Source of the DNA: Streptomyces hygroscopicus
GTDB lineage: Bacteria; Actinomycetota; Actinomycetes; Streptomycetales; Streptomycetaceae
Assembly: GCF_026168105.1 (NCBI RefSeq)
Contig: NZ_LBMW01000008.1
Location: 62,001 to 126,000 of the forward strand
Direction of reading: 5' to 3'
DNA length: 64,000 nucleotides
This document shows positions 25,601-33,164 of this stretch, in pieces. The notes below the pieces were generated by a model. It ran no database searches. It saw only the letters and a program-made list of their open reading frames with translations, and was not told the origin of the DNA. Each line of letters begins with the position of its first letter. Position 1 is the first letter of the stretch. A program made the position numbers and the translations under genes.

Positions 25601-25963
25601 GCCGAGATCGCCGCGGGGCTGAGCGCGGACAGTGGCTACACCGAACTCGGTGAGCTGAACCAGCAGCACGCCGAGCACATCGGTGCCGCGTACCGGCACG
25701 ACTGTGTGTCCGCACACCGCTATTTCGCCGACGCCCTTGAGGCCCCGCCGACGGTGAGGCTGTCCGCGCCGGTCACCGTGGTCGTCGCCGCCGACGACCC
25801 GCACACGGCGGGATTCCCCGACCGGTACCGCGACTGGCAGCTCCTGGCCGAGCACGTGGACCTGCACGAGCTGACCGACGGCGGTCACTACTTCCCCCGC
25901 ACCCGTCCGGCCGCGGCGGCCCAGGCCGTCCTCGGCGCCACCGAATTGCTGGCCTCCTCATGA
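22700..25963 (+). CDS. Single-module NRPS: partial C, A, T and TE domains
   Basis: A 1087-residue NRPS. Residues 1-230 resemble the C-terminal half of a condensation domain with no HHxxxDG motif. The A domain (about 235-730) has YFTSGSTGEPKG and core Lys725. The T domain has Ser790 in FFDSGGTSLAA. A type I TE has GHSSG (Ser919) and a late DGGHYF His. The substrate-pocket residues, aligned by eye to PheA, are D437, I438, W441, Q480, S507, T509, A533, D541, D542 and K725. The two acidic positions at the pocket end would suit a second amino group. With SbnA/SbnB encoded downstream, L-Dap is the probable substrate. It follows the LbH gene by 14 bp. Confidence 0.9.
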   Translation: MGAHVQADREFWGGVLAAGGFTAVPRWAREPEVGVAEHRAVVPADVVAAVRGLAAESEVSLSSVLLAAHAKVLSALSGDQEVVTGYATGVGGRPLPCRLTVAPGSWRALVSSVQRVEAASLAHRAFPVDRLRRELGLAGPSYEVVFEPSEAEGDLDDDVVLGVGWCERGERLEVRLRYRTEALDAECAARIAGYHLAALGLMAADPDADHARRSLLSPGEVRHQLEDLAGPSRTLPEGRVHELFEQRVRAHPEAVAAIQGERAWTYGELNARANRLARALQARGLGREEVVGVVTERTLDWLAAVLAVFKAGGVYLPIEPHFPAGRIAATLSRAGCRLVLTEPGATETLDQALATLPGVERLLVGAAYAEQHADGDAGVKVAADQLAYIYFTSGSTGEPKGAMCEHAGMLNHLYAKIDDLGIGPGQVVAQTAPQCFDISLWQLLAALLVDGRTLLVGQEVITDVERFLDTLVRGRVGVVQLVPSYLEVVVSYLERHPRALPDLKCVSVTGEALKRELVQRWFSVQPEIKLVNAYGLTETSDDTNHDVMDGVPERVLLGRPVNNVRVYVVDEHLSLAPLGAPGVIAFSGVCVGRGYVNDPERTREAYREDPYRPGERLYLGGDWGRWHPSGKLEFLGRRDNQVKIRGFRIEIGEIENTLLRVPGVRDGAVVVAERPGRSTHLIAFHTGRRLSVDTLREALGEVLPAYMVPTAFHWRHSLPLTANGKIDRKALTALAEQSAPAAQGEAAGRQDRAPRTPAERKLAAVWAELLGLPEHRIGRQDHFFDSGGTSLAAVKLTLALDRAVSLKDITRHPVLADLAALLDGAARQHPELLQPLWVPDRGPECALVCFPYAGGNAVNFQPMASALAGGGAAVYAVDLPGHDLAARSEPLAPMARTTEQVVAEVLGRGLSRVMLWGHSSGAAPAVDTARKLQERGVDVSRVFLGAQLLGTAAARRAAIAGLTGQSDAEIAAGLSADSGYTELGELNQQHAEHIGAAYRHDCVSAHRYFADALEAPPTVRLSAPVTVVVAADDPHTAGFPDRYRDWQLLAEHVDLHELTDGGHYFPRTRPAAAAQAVLGATELLASS

Positions 25964-26013
25964 GCCTCCAGGAGCCTTCGGGACTCCTGAGCGGCGACCG
26001 AAAGGAATCCGAG

Positions 26014-27018
26014 ATGTCGTCCTTCTCCCTGGCACCACCGCCCGAGGTGGAACTGCAGCCGGGCAAACCCCCGATCCTGCACGTCGAGCCTCCCGGTGAT
26101 GCGTCGAGCTGGGCGGCCGAGCACCGCGACGCGCTGCGTGCGCAGGTCGCCGAGCACGGTGTGATCCTCGTCCGCGGCCTGGGCCTGCGGGAGGCGGATC
26201 AGGTCGGCGCCGTCTTCGCGGGACTGGCCGGTGCTCTGATGACGGAGAGGGAGGCCTTCGCCCCCCGGCGCACCCACGGCCCGGGGCTGTACTCCTCCTC
26301 GGCCTGGCCGGCCAACCAGCCGATGTGCATGCACCATGAACTGAGCTACGCGCTCGAGGTTCCCGGCCTGATGCTGTTCGCGTGCCTGAGCGCGCCCGGC
26401 CAGGGCGGTGCGACCGCGGTGGCCGACGCGGAACGTGTGCTCGAGGCGTTGCCCACGGGGCTCGGCGAACGGTTCGAACGGGAGGGCTGGCTGCTCACCC
26501 GCAACTACAACGAGGAGATCGGCGCGTCCCTGGCGGAGTCGTTCGGCACCGACGACCGCGCCGCCGTCGAACACTACTGCCGCGCCCACGCCATCGACTT
26601 CGCCTGGCAGCCCGACGGATCCCTGCGCACCAGCCAGCGCCGCAGCGCCGTGGTGCGGCACCCGCTCACCGGCCGGCGCTGCTGGTTCAACCAGATCGCC
26701 TTCCTCAACGAGTGGACGCTCGACCCGGAGGTGCGCGAGTTCCTGGTGGACATCCACGGCGAGGACGGACTTCCGTTCAACACCCGCTTCGGAGACGGCA
26801 CTCCGATCGGCGAGGACATCGTCCAGTTGCTCAACAGCACGTACGAGGAACACACCCGGCGCGAGCCCTGGCAGGCCGGGGATCTGATGCTGGTCGACAA
26901 CATCCGCACCGCACACAGCAGAGAGGCCTTCACGGGAGAGCGCCAGGTGCTGGTCGCCATGGCCGAGCCCCAGCGCCTGTCCGACTGGTGCCCGACCCCG
27001 GAGGCGAGCCGACGATGA
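26014..27018 (+). CDS. TauD/TfdA (SyrP-like) Fe(II)/2-oxoglutarate oxygenase
   Basis: A 334-residue non-haem iron oxygenase. The facial triad reads HHE (HxE) in MCMHHELSYALEVPG, with the distal His in DNIRTAHSREAFTGERQVL, where the Arg binds 2-oxoglutarate. The pattern is closest to SyrP/AsnO/clavaminate-synthase-like enzymes that hydroxylate amino acids, free or carrier bound. The likely target here is Dap or a Dap-thioester. I chose ATG 26014 because AAAGGAA precedes it; the in-frame ATG at 25960 overlaps the NRPS stop as ATGA and is possible (352 residues). Its stop overlaps sbnB. Confidence 0.85.
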   Translation: MSSFSLAPPPEVELQPGKPPILHVEPPGDASSWAAEHRDALRAQVAEHGVILVRGLGLREADQVGAVFAGLAGALMTEREAFAPRRTHGPGLYSSSAWPANQPMCMHHELSYALEVPGLMLFACLSAPGQGGATAVADAERVLEALPTGLGERFEREGWLLTRNYNEEIGASLAESFGTDDRAAVEHYCRAHAIDFAWQPDGSLRTSQRRSAVVRHPLTGRRCWFNQIAFLNEWTLDPEVREFLVDIHGEDGLPFNTRFGDGTPIGEDIVQLLNSTYEEHTRREPWQAGDLMLVDNIRTAHSREAFTGERQVLVAMAEPQRLSDWCPTPEASRR

Positions 27019-28085
27019 CATCCCTACTGGCCCCCGCGACCCAGCCGGACCCCTCCCACCCGGGTCCGGCGCCGACCTTCGCGGTGATCTCCGGAGCCCA
27101 GGTACAGGAAGCCCTCCGGGGACGCGAGAAGCAACTCGTGGAACTGGTCGAGGCCACCTACCGGTTGCACGGCGCGGGAGACTCGGTCAACCCGCCGTCG
27201 TACTTTCTGCGCTTCCCCGACCGCCCCACATCACGGATCATCGCGTTGCCGGCCTCCATCGGCGGCCCGGCACATGTGGACGGCCTGAAATGGATCTCCA
27301 GCTTCCCGGCCAACGTGGCAGCCGGACTGCCCCGGGCCTCCGCGGTCCTCATCCTCAACGACCACGACACCGGCTATCCGTTCGCCTGCCTGGAAAGTTC
27401 CATCATCAGTGCCACCAGGACCGCGGCGTCCGCCGCGCTGGCGGCCGACTGGCTCAGCCGTAACCGCCCCCGCCCGACCCGTATCGGATTCTTCGGTACG
27501 GGCCTGATCGCCCGCTACATCCACACGTTCCTGGCCGGCACCGGATGGACGTTCGACACCGTTGGCGTGCACGACGTGTCCGCCGACAGCACCGCCGGGT
27601 TCCAGGGCTATCTGAAGCAGGCCGGCGCCACCGGAAAGGTCACCGTCCACGACAGCGCCGAGGAGCTGATCCGCTCCAGCGACCTGGTGGTCTTCGCCAC
27701 CATCGCCGGCACACCCCATGTCACGGACCCGGCCCATTTCGCGCACCACCCTTTGGTCCTGCACGTGTCCCTGCGCGACCTCGCCCCGCAGATCGTGCTC
27801 GCCTCGGCCAACATCGTCGACGACGTCGAGCACTGCCTGAAAGCCGACACCTCTCCCCACCTGGCCGAACAGCTCACCGGCAACCGCGACTTCCTGGACG
27901 GCACCCTCGACGACGTCATGACCGGACGGGTGACACCGCCGGACGACCGGACCGTGATCTTCTCGCCCTTCGGACTCGGTGTGCTCGACCTCGCCGTCGG
28001 CAAGTACGTCTACGACGAAGTGGCCCGGGCCGGGCACCTCCACGTCATCGACGACTTCTTCCACGACCTTCGCCGCTACGGCTGA
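27015..28085 (+). CDS. sbnB: 2,3-diaminopropionate biosynthesis protein SbnB
   Basis: A 356-residue member of the ornithine cyclodeaminase/mu-crystallin family, of the SbnB type. The Rossmann dinucleotide motif is GFFGTGLIARYIHTFL, and the substrate region includes GPAHVDGLKWISSFP. In the staphyloferrin B pathway SbnB oxidises N-(1-amino-1-carboxyl-2-ethyl)-glutamate with NAD to give 2-oxoglutarate and L-2,3-diaminopropionate. The ATG overlaps the oxygenase stop (ATGA). With SbnA next door the assignment is firm. The 2-oxoglutarate it releases could feed the adjacent oxygenase. Confidence 0.92.
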   Translation: MTSLLAPATQPDPSHPGPAPTFAVISGAQVQEALRGREKQLVELVEATYRLHGAGDSVNPPSYFLRFPDRPTSRIIALPASIGGPAHVDGLKWISSFPANVAAGLPRASAVLILNDHDTGYPFACLESSIISATRTAASAALAADWLSRNRPRPTRIGFFGTGLIARYIHTFLAGTGWTFDTVGVHDVSADSTAGFQGYLKQAGATGKVTVHDSAEELIRSSDLVVFATIAGTPHVTDPAHFAHHPLVLHVSLRDLAPQIVLASANIVDDVEHCLKADTSPHLAEQLTGNRDFLDGTLDDVMTGRVTPPDDRTVIFSPFGLGVLDLAVGKYVYDEVARAGHLHVIDDFFHDLRRYG

Positions 28086-28127
28086 AGGCCTTCCTCCCTC
28101 CCCCGGTTCTGGCATCAGGAGGCCAGC

Positions 28128-29168
28128 GTGGCCGTCATTACCGCTCCCCAAGCCTTCAACGAAGGCCGGCTCTACATCGACCTCCGGTCGATTTTCGGGC
28201 GCTCCCTCTACCTGAAGTGCGAGGGCTTCAACTTCGCTGGCTCGATCAAGCTGAAGGCCGCGACGGAGATGGTGGAGAGCGCTGAACGGGAGGGCATACT
28301 GACGCCGGATTCCGTCCTGGTCGAGTCCTCGTCGGGCAACCTGGGCGTGGCGCTCAGCATGATCGCTGCGAGCAAGGGCTACCAGTTTCTGTGTGTCACG
28401 GACTCCCGCTGCAATCTGTCGGCCCGGCTGCTGATGGAGGCGCTGGGCAGTCAGGTGCACATCGTCGCCGACCTCGACGCCAACGGCGGCTTCCTCGGCA
28501 CACGCCTCGACTACGTACGCGCGCTGTGCGCCTCCGACGACCGCTATGTGTGGCTCGGTCAGTACACCAATCCAGGCAACTGGCGCGCGCACTACCGCAC
28601 CACGGCGCCGGAGATCGCTCTCGAGTTCCCACGTCTGGACGTGCTGTTCGTCGGAGCCGGCACCACCGGGACCCTGATGGGCTGTGCGCGCTACTTCCGG
28701 CAGTGGCACAGGCCGGTGCGGATCGTCGCGGTGGACAGCGTGGGCTCGGTGAGCTTCGGCGGCAAGCCGGGTCGGCGCATGATTCCCGGCCTCGGCATGA
28801 GCATGCGCCCGCCGCTGCTCGACGAGGCCTTCGTGGACGAGGTGATAAGGGTCGAGGAGGCGGACACCATCCGTGCCTGCCACCGCCTGGCCAGAAGGGG
28901 TTTCCTGTTCGGCGGGTCCACGGGGACGGTGGTCAGCGGCGCCATGGACTGGTTGGCCCGGAACGACACACGCGGTCTGACCGCGGTGGCCATCGCACCC
29001 GACCTCGGTGAGCGCTACCTCGACACCATCTACCAGGCCAACTGGCTGCAGGACCTGTACGGCGACCACCTCTTCGACTCCGAAGAGGTGACCGCGGGGA
29101 TCCGGGGCGCCGAGCCGGCGCCACGGACGCCGTGCCGGCCCCCGAAGCCGCAGAGCGGCACGGCGTAG
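28128..29168 (+). CDS. sbnA: 2,3-diaminopropionate biosynthesis protein SbnA
   Basis: A 346-residue PLP enzyme of the cysteine synthase fold. Lys41 in the GSIK motif binds PLP, SSSGNLG (68-73) is the Asn loop, and GAGTTGTLMG binds the PLP phosphate. SbnA condenses O-phospho-L-serine with L-glutamate to give the substrate of SbnB. The start is GTG at 28128, with a perfect AGGAGG 6 nt upstream. It is the last gene of the rightward set, 42 bp after sbnB. The last 30 residues are a Pro-rich extension. Confidence 0.92.
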   Translation: MAVITAPQAFNEGRLYIDLRSIFGRSLYLKCEGFNFAGSIKLKAATEMVESAEREGILTPDSVLVESSSGNLGVALSMIAASKGYQFLCVTDSRCNLSARLLMEALGSQVHIVADLDANGGFLGTRLDYVRALCASDDRYVWLGQYTNPGNWRAHYRTTAPEIALEFPRLDVLFVGAGTTGTLMGCARYFRQWHRPVRIVAVDSVGSVSFGGKPGRRMIPGLGMSMRPPLLDEAFVDEVIRVEEADTIRACHRLARRGFLFGGSTGTVVSGAMDWLARNDTRGLTAVAIAPDLGERYLDTIYQANWLQDLYGDHLFDSEEVTAGIRGAEPAPRTPCRPPKPQSGTA

Positions 29169-29213
29169 ACAAGGGCATCGGGTGGACACGGGCCTCGGAC
29201 GGACCGGGGTTCG

Positions 29214-29695
29214 TCACGCCGGCCGGTCTCCGGGGAACGGCGTCGACGGCCCTGCGGACGGGGCTCGGCCCAGTGCTGCCGGAAGTTCGGCGCGGCGGCG
29301 GATGCCCGGTTCGAGGCAGGTGCTCGTCAGATGGGTCTCGACCGTGCGCCGGGCCAGGTGCAGGAGTTCTGCTTGCAGCAGCGGCGGGTTGCCCGCGACG
29401 GCCCGTACAGAGTCCTCCACGCGGTCGCGGGGTACGGCGGGCCGAGGGCCGAACGGACCGGTTCCGCCGCCGCGTCGGGGCTCAGGGGCACCAGGGTGGT
29501 GGGCGCGGACAACGACGGGGAAGAGCGTGTGGGCCAGGCCCGTCGGGGCGGTTCGATGTCGTACTGCCGGTGCTCGGCCACGACCAGCAGGAGCGGTAAT
29601 CGGTCGCCCTGCCCGGCGGCCGTCACCTGCCAGCGACGGGAGAACACGTCCGCGAAGTGCACATCGTCCACAGCCACCAGCAGCGGGCCGTCGGC
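29214..29695 (-). pseudogene. Decayed LAL/LuxR-type transcriptional regulator
   Basis: Minus-strand fragments of a large ATP-binding LuxR regulator are spread over two frames. One frame carries a STAND-ATPase stretch (PLLVAVDDVHFADVFSRRW, then LPLLLVVAEHRQYDIEP, at about 29540-29695). The other frame, entered near 29440, carries GNPPLLQAELLHLA joined directly to the end of a LuxR helix-turn-helix (RRTVETHLTSTCLEPGI). The several hundred residues that normally separate these parts are missing. A frameshift plus an internal deletion show it is non-functional. It sits just beyond sbnA and may be a lost regulator of this cluster. Confidence 0.75.
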
Positions 29696-29710
29696 CGCGT
29701 GAGTCTGCCA

Positions 29711-29760
29711 CAGCCGCCACAGCCGCCGCAGCCGCCGCAGCCGCCGCAGCCGCCGCAGCC
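29711..29760. repeat. 9-bp tandem repeat next to the LAL relic
   Basis: About five and a half copies of the 9-mer CAGCCGCCG (the first with one change) run head to tail. It lies at the 5' side of the decayed regulator. The repeat is a multiple of three but translates only to low-complexity runs in every frame. Confidence 0.85.
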
Positions 29761-30444
29761 GGACGGCCTGGGCGCCGTGGTCCGGGGCGCCGGAGGCGTC
29801 CGGGCGGCCGGTGGAACACTCGGACCCGACGAGACCACGCTCACCCGGCTGCGCCGGCTGGCGCACACGGACGGCGTCCGCACCGTGGCACATGCCCTGC
29901 GTGAAGACATCTGACCGCTCGGGCAGCCGCAGGGGCCGCTCCGGCAACGGGCGGCCCCCGGCCTGTCCCTGGCGCCCCGGGGGGCGGCGGATCGAGCACC
30001 GGGCAGGGTCCGGCACGCACGGCAGGGGCGACCGGGCGGCCGGGCGCCCCTGTGCAACGGTCCCGTCCTCGACGTGGGCGTCGTGCCGTCCGGCGTCGTG
30101 CCGCCCGGGGTCGCGTCGTCAGACCGGCACCATCATCCCGCAGCGGCGGAGCCGTTCGAGGGCGCGGCAACCGTCCCTGCCGGGCGGCATCGGACCGGCT
30201 CGCCGGCGCCCGGGGGCCATCGGGAGAGTGGCGCCCGGCCGGAACCGCCGCGAGGTGTTCGCCCTGGACGGCGGGCGACGGGACCCGCGTACCACGGGAC
30301 TTCCCGTCGCCGCAGACGGAGGGTTCGGCCACGTCACCCGCCATGTTGCCGCAACACACGCCGTCTAGACTCTCCCGGCAGCGGCCCGAGCGACATCGGC
30401 CGGGAACGGGCCGCTCCTGCCACACCCGAAGGGCAATCGGCGCT
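29761..30444. other. Intergenic region between the LAL relic and the OpuC-type operon
   Basis: No gene I can support. The 5' part may hold further unrecognisable remains of the LAL regulator. The right end must contain the promoter of the ABC importer. Open frames here have no recognisable domains. Confidence 0.4.
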
Positions 30445-31575
30445 TTGATACGGATAGATTCAGTCACCAAGCGGTATCCGGACGGCACGGTGGCGGTCGA
30501 CCGGCTGTCGCTGGAGATACCGGACCGCTCGATCACCGTCCTCGTGGGCCCCTCCGGCTGCGGCAAGACGACGACCCTCCGCATGATCAACCGGATGATC
30601 GAGCCGAGCGAGGGAACCATCACTCTCGACGGCGTCGACATCGGCAAGCAGCCCGTGAACTCGCTGCGCCGGTCGATGGGTTACGTCATCCAGAACGCCG
30701 GGCTCTTCCAGCACCGCACCATCGTCGACAACATCGCGACCGTGCCCCGGCTGCTCGGCTGGAGCAAGGACCGCTCCCGCGCGCGGGCCCGGGAGCTGAT
30801 GGAACGCGTAGGTCTCGACGCGTCGCTCGCCAAGCGGTACCCGTACCAGCTCTCCGGCGGACAGCAGCAGCGGGTCGGCGTGGCCCGGGCGCTCGCCGCG
30901 GACCCGCCGGTGCTGCTGATGGACGAGCCGTTCTCCGCCGTCGACCCGATCGTACGCAAGGGCCTGCAGGAGGAACTACTGCGGATCCAGGAAGAGTTGG
31001 GGAAGACCATCGTCTTCGTCACCCATGACATCGACGAGGCGATCCGGCTCGGCACGATGGTCGCCGTCCTGCGGACCGGCGGCAGGCTCGCCCAGTTCGC
31101 GCCGCCCGCCGAACTGCTGTCGTCCCCCGCGGACACGTTCGTGGAGGACTTCCTCGGCACCGACCGCGGAATCCGGCGGCTGTCGTTCTTCACCTCCGAG
31201 ACGCTGGAGCTGACCAAGTCCCCGATCGTCTCCGTCGACTCCTCCGCCGAGGAAATCGCCTCCCGCGCCACGCCCGAGGCGCCCTACCTGCTCGTCACCG
31301 GCCTCGACGGCAAGCCGCTCGGCTGGAGCGACCCCGGGGACCTGGCCGCCGGGGAGATCGCGGCGGACCGACTGCTTCCGTACGGGCGGCCGTTCGAGTA
31401 CGGCAAGGACTCGCTGCGCGCCGCGCTGGACTGCGCCGTGCTCTCGCCGACCGGCTGGGCCGTCGCGGTGGACGGGACCGGCCGGGTGGCGGGCGTCGTC
31501 TCGCAGCAGACCATCGGCGAGGCGATCCGCAGCGCCCACGCCTCGGGTCAGCGGGACGAGAAGGTCGCCGGATGA
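30445..31575 (+). CDS. Glycine betaine/choline-type ABC importer ATPase (OpuCA/ProV-like)
   Basis: A 376-residue ATPase with two C-terminal CBS-like segments (about 250-370). Walker A GPSGCGKTTT, Q-loop VIQNAGLF, signature LSGGQQQR and Walker B VLLMDEPFSAVD are all intact. It energises uptake of quaternary amine osmolytes. The start is taken as TTG at 30445-30447 because the conserved N-terminus (IRIDSVTKRYPDGT) begins right there and no ATG/GTG fits; an upstream start would add about 130 residues of non-homologous sequence. It overlaps the next gene as ATGA. Confidence 0.92.
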   Translation: MIRIDSVTKRYPDGTVAVDRLSLEIPDRSITVLVGPSGCGKTTTLRMINRMIEPSEGTITLDGVDIGKQPVNSLRRSMGYVIQNAGLFQHRTIVDNIATVPRLLGWSKDRSRARARELMERVGLDASLAKRYPYQLSGGQQQRVGVARALAADPPVLLMDEPFSAVDPIVRKGLQEELLRIQEELGKTIVFVTHDIDEAIRLGTMVAVLRTGGRLAQFAPPAELLSSPADTFVEDFLGTDRGIRRLSFFTSETLELTKSPIVSVDSSAEEIASRATPEAPYLLVTGLDGKPLGWSDPGDLAAGEIAADRLLPYGRPFEYGKDSLRAALDCAVLSPTGWAVAVDGTGRVAGVVSQQTIGEAIRSAHASGQRDEKVAG

Positions 31576-32285
31576 ACGGGTTCTTCCACCTTCCGAGCGA
31601 CCTCCAGAACACCTGGCTCGGTCTCGTCGGGCTGCATCTGAGGGAAGCCCTGCTGCCGGTCCTGGCCGGCCTCGTCGTGGCCCTGCCGATGGCCCAGCTG
31701 TGCGTGCGGTTCCGCTGGCTGTACCCGCCGGTGCTGGGCGTGACCACCGTGCTCTATGCCATTCCGTCGCTGGCGTTCTTCGTCGTCCTCATCGACTACA
31801 CCGGCCTGAGCGAGACCACCGTGATGATCCCGCTGGCCGTGTACACCCTCGTGGTGCTCGTCCCGGCAATCGTGGACGGCATCCGTTCGGTGCCGCAGGA
31901 GACGCTGGACGCGGCCGACGCCATGGGGTTCGGGCCCCTGCGGCGCTACGTCCAGGTGCAGTTGCCGATCGCCGTGCCCGCCATCCTCGCGGGCCTCAGG
32001 GTGGCGACCGTGTCCAGCTTGAGTCTGGTCAGCGTCGGCACCCTCATCGGCAACCAGGGCGGGCTGGGCAATCTGCTCACCGACGCGATGTTCTACCACC
32101 GGCCGATGCTGGCGGTGAACTCCGTTGTCACCACGGCCGTCCTCGCGATCCTCCTGGATGCCGCGCTGGTGCTCGTGCGCATCCTGCTGATGCCCTGGAT
32201 GCCGCGTGCCACCCGCGCGAAGAGGACCAGGGCCGACGCCCGGCCCGAACCGTCCGCAATCGCCCTGGAGGACGCGGCCCGGTGA
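31572..32285 (+). CDS. OpuC-type ABC importer permease 1
   Basis: A 237-residue integral membrane permease with about six helices. The EAA-type loop that contacts the ATPase reads ETLDAADAMGFGPLRRYVQVQLP. It is coupled to the ATPase by ATGA and to the second permease by GTGA, forming a three-gene overlap. A charged, Ala/Arg-rich cytoplasmic tail follows residue 210. It forms the membrane channel together with the next gene product. Confidence 0.91.
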   Translation: MNGFFHLPSDLQNTWLGLVGLHLREALLPVLAGLVVALPMAQLCVRFRWLYPPVLGVTTVLYAIPSLAFFVVLIDYTGLSETTVMIPLAVYTLVVLVPAIVDGIRSVPQETLDAADAMGFGPLRRYVQVQLPIAVPAILAGLRVATVSSLSLVSVGTLIGNQGGLGNLLTDAMFYHRPMLAVNSVVTTAVLAILLDAALVLVRILLMPWMPRATRAKRTRADARPEPSAIALEDAAR

Positions 32286-32950
32286 ACCTGCTCAACTTCG
32301 TCAACGCCTTCTTCAGCGACAGCTCCCACTGGCACGGCTACGACGGCATCCCCACCCGGGCGTGGGAGCACGTCCAGTACTCACTGATGGCGCTCGCCGT
32401 TGCGGCCGCCATCGGGCTTCCGGTGGGCCTGCTCACCGGCCACACCGGGCGCGGCGGCAACGTTCTCGCCTTCGTCGCCACCGCCGCCCGCGCTCTGCCC
32501 AGCTTCGGCCTGCTGGTGCTGATGTTCGTGCTGCTCGGCCTCGGGCTGCTGCCCGTGATGATCCCGCTGGTGGTGCTCGCCGTTCCGCCGATCCTGGTGA
32601 CGACGTACGAGGCCGTGCGCTCCGTCGACCCGTCCCCGGTGGACGCCGCGCGGGGGATGGGCATGTCCGAGCCGAGGATCCTCTTCCAGGTCGAGGTGCC
32701 GGTGGCGCTGCCGCTGATCCTGAGCGGTCTGCGCTCGGCGGCGATCCAGATCGTGTCGACTGCCACCATTGCCGCGTACGTCAGCCTCGGCGGCCTCGGG
32801 CGGTACATCGTGGACGGGCTCTATCAGCGCAACTACGAGAAGGTCGTGGGCGGTGCCACGCTGGTGGCCGTGCTCGCGCTGGCGACACTCACGCTGTTCT
32901 GGGCTGTGTCCCGGGCCGCCGTGTCCCCGGGCGTGCGCAGGAGCACCTGA
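32282..32950 (+). CDS. OpuC-type ABC importer permease 2
   Basis: A 222-residue permease paralogous to the previous one. The EAA loop reads SPVDAARGMGMSEPRILFQVEVP. The start is GTG at 32282-32284, overlapping the previous stop. Two different permeases plus one CBS-containing ATPase and a lipoprotein is the standard OpuC layout. Confidence 0.91.
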   Translation: MNLLNFVNAFFSDSSHWHGYDGIPTRAWEHVQYSLMALAVAAAIGLPVGLLTGHTGRGGNVLAFVATAARALPSFGLLVLMFVLLGLGLLPVMIPLVVLAVPPILVTTYEAVRSVDPSPVDAARGMGMSEPRILFQVEVPVALPLILSGLRSAAIQIVSTATIAAYVSLGGLGRYIVDGLYQRNYEKVVGGATLVAVLALATLTLFWAVSRAAVSPGVRRST

Positions 32951-32956
32951 CATGCC

Positions 32957-32983
32957 GAGGGCCCGGGCGGGTCGGGGCCCTCG
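32957..32983 (+). terminator. Hairpin between permease 2 and the binding-protein gene
   Basis: A 9-bp GC-rich inverted repeat (CGAGGGCCC at 32957, complementary arm ending at 32983) follows the permease stop by 7 bp. It may terminate the transcript, or protect mRNA so that the binding protein is expressed at a different level. The binding-protein gene starts about 180 bp later and may have its own promoter. Confidence 0.5.
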
Positions 32984-33164
32984 TCCCTCAACCACAGCTT
33001 CACGACCGGACGTTCACAACAGGCCCTGCATCGAGGCCAATCGGTGACCAGAATGCACTTGACCGACCGAGAACGAGCTGGATTGGATCAGTGAGGTGCG
33101 GTAACACGCACTTCGCACAGCTGTGCCACGTCCTGCATCATCCTCTGAGCCCGGAACGGGAATC

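Noticed and set aside
29657..29914. Rightward open frame with a Pro/Gln repeat
   Set aside because: The repeat part is the 9-mer tract and the rest is antisense to the LAL relic and its flank. No domain or ribosome site supports it.
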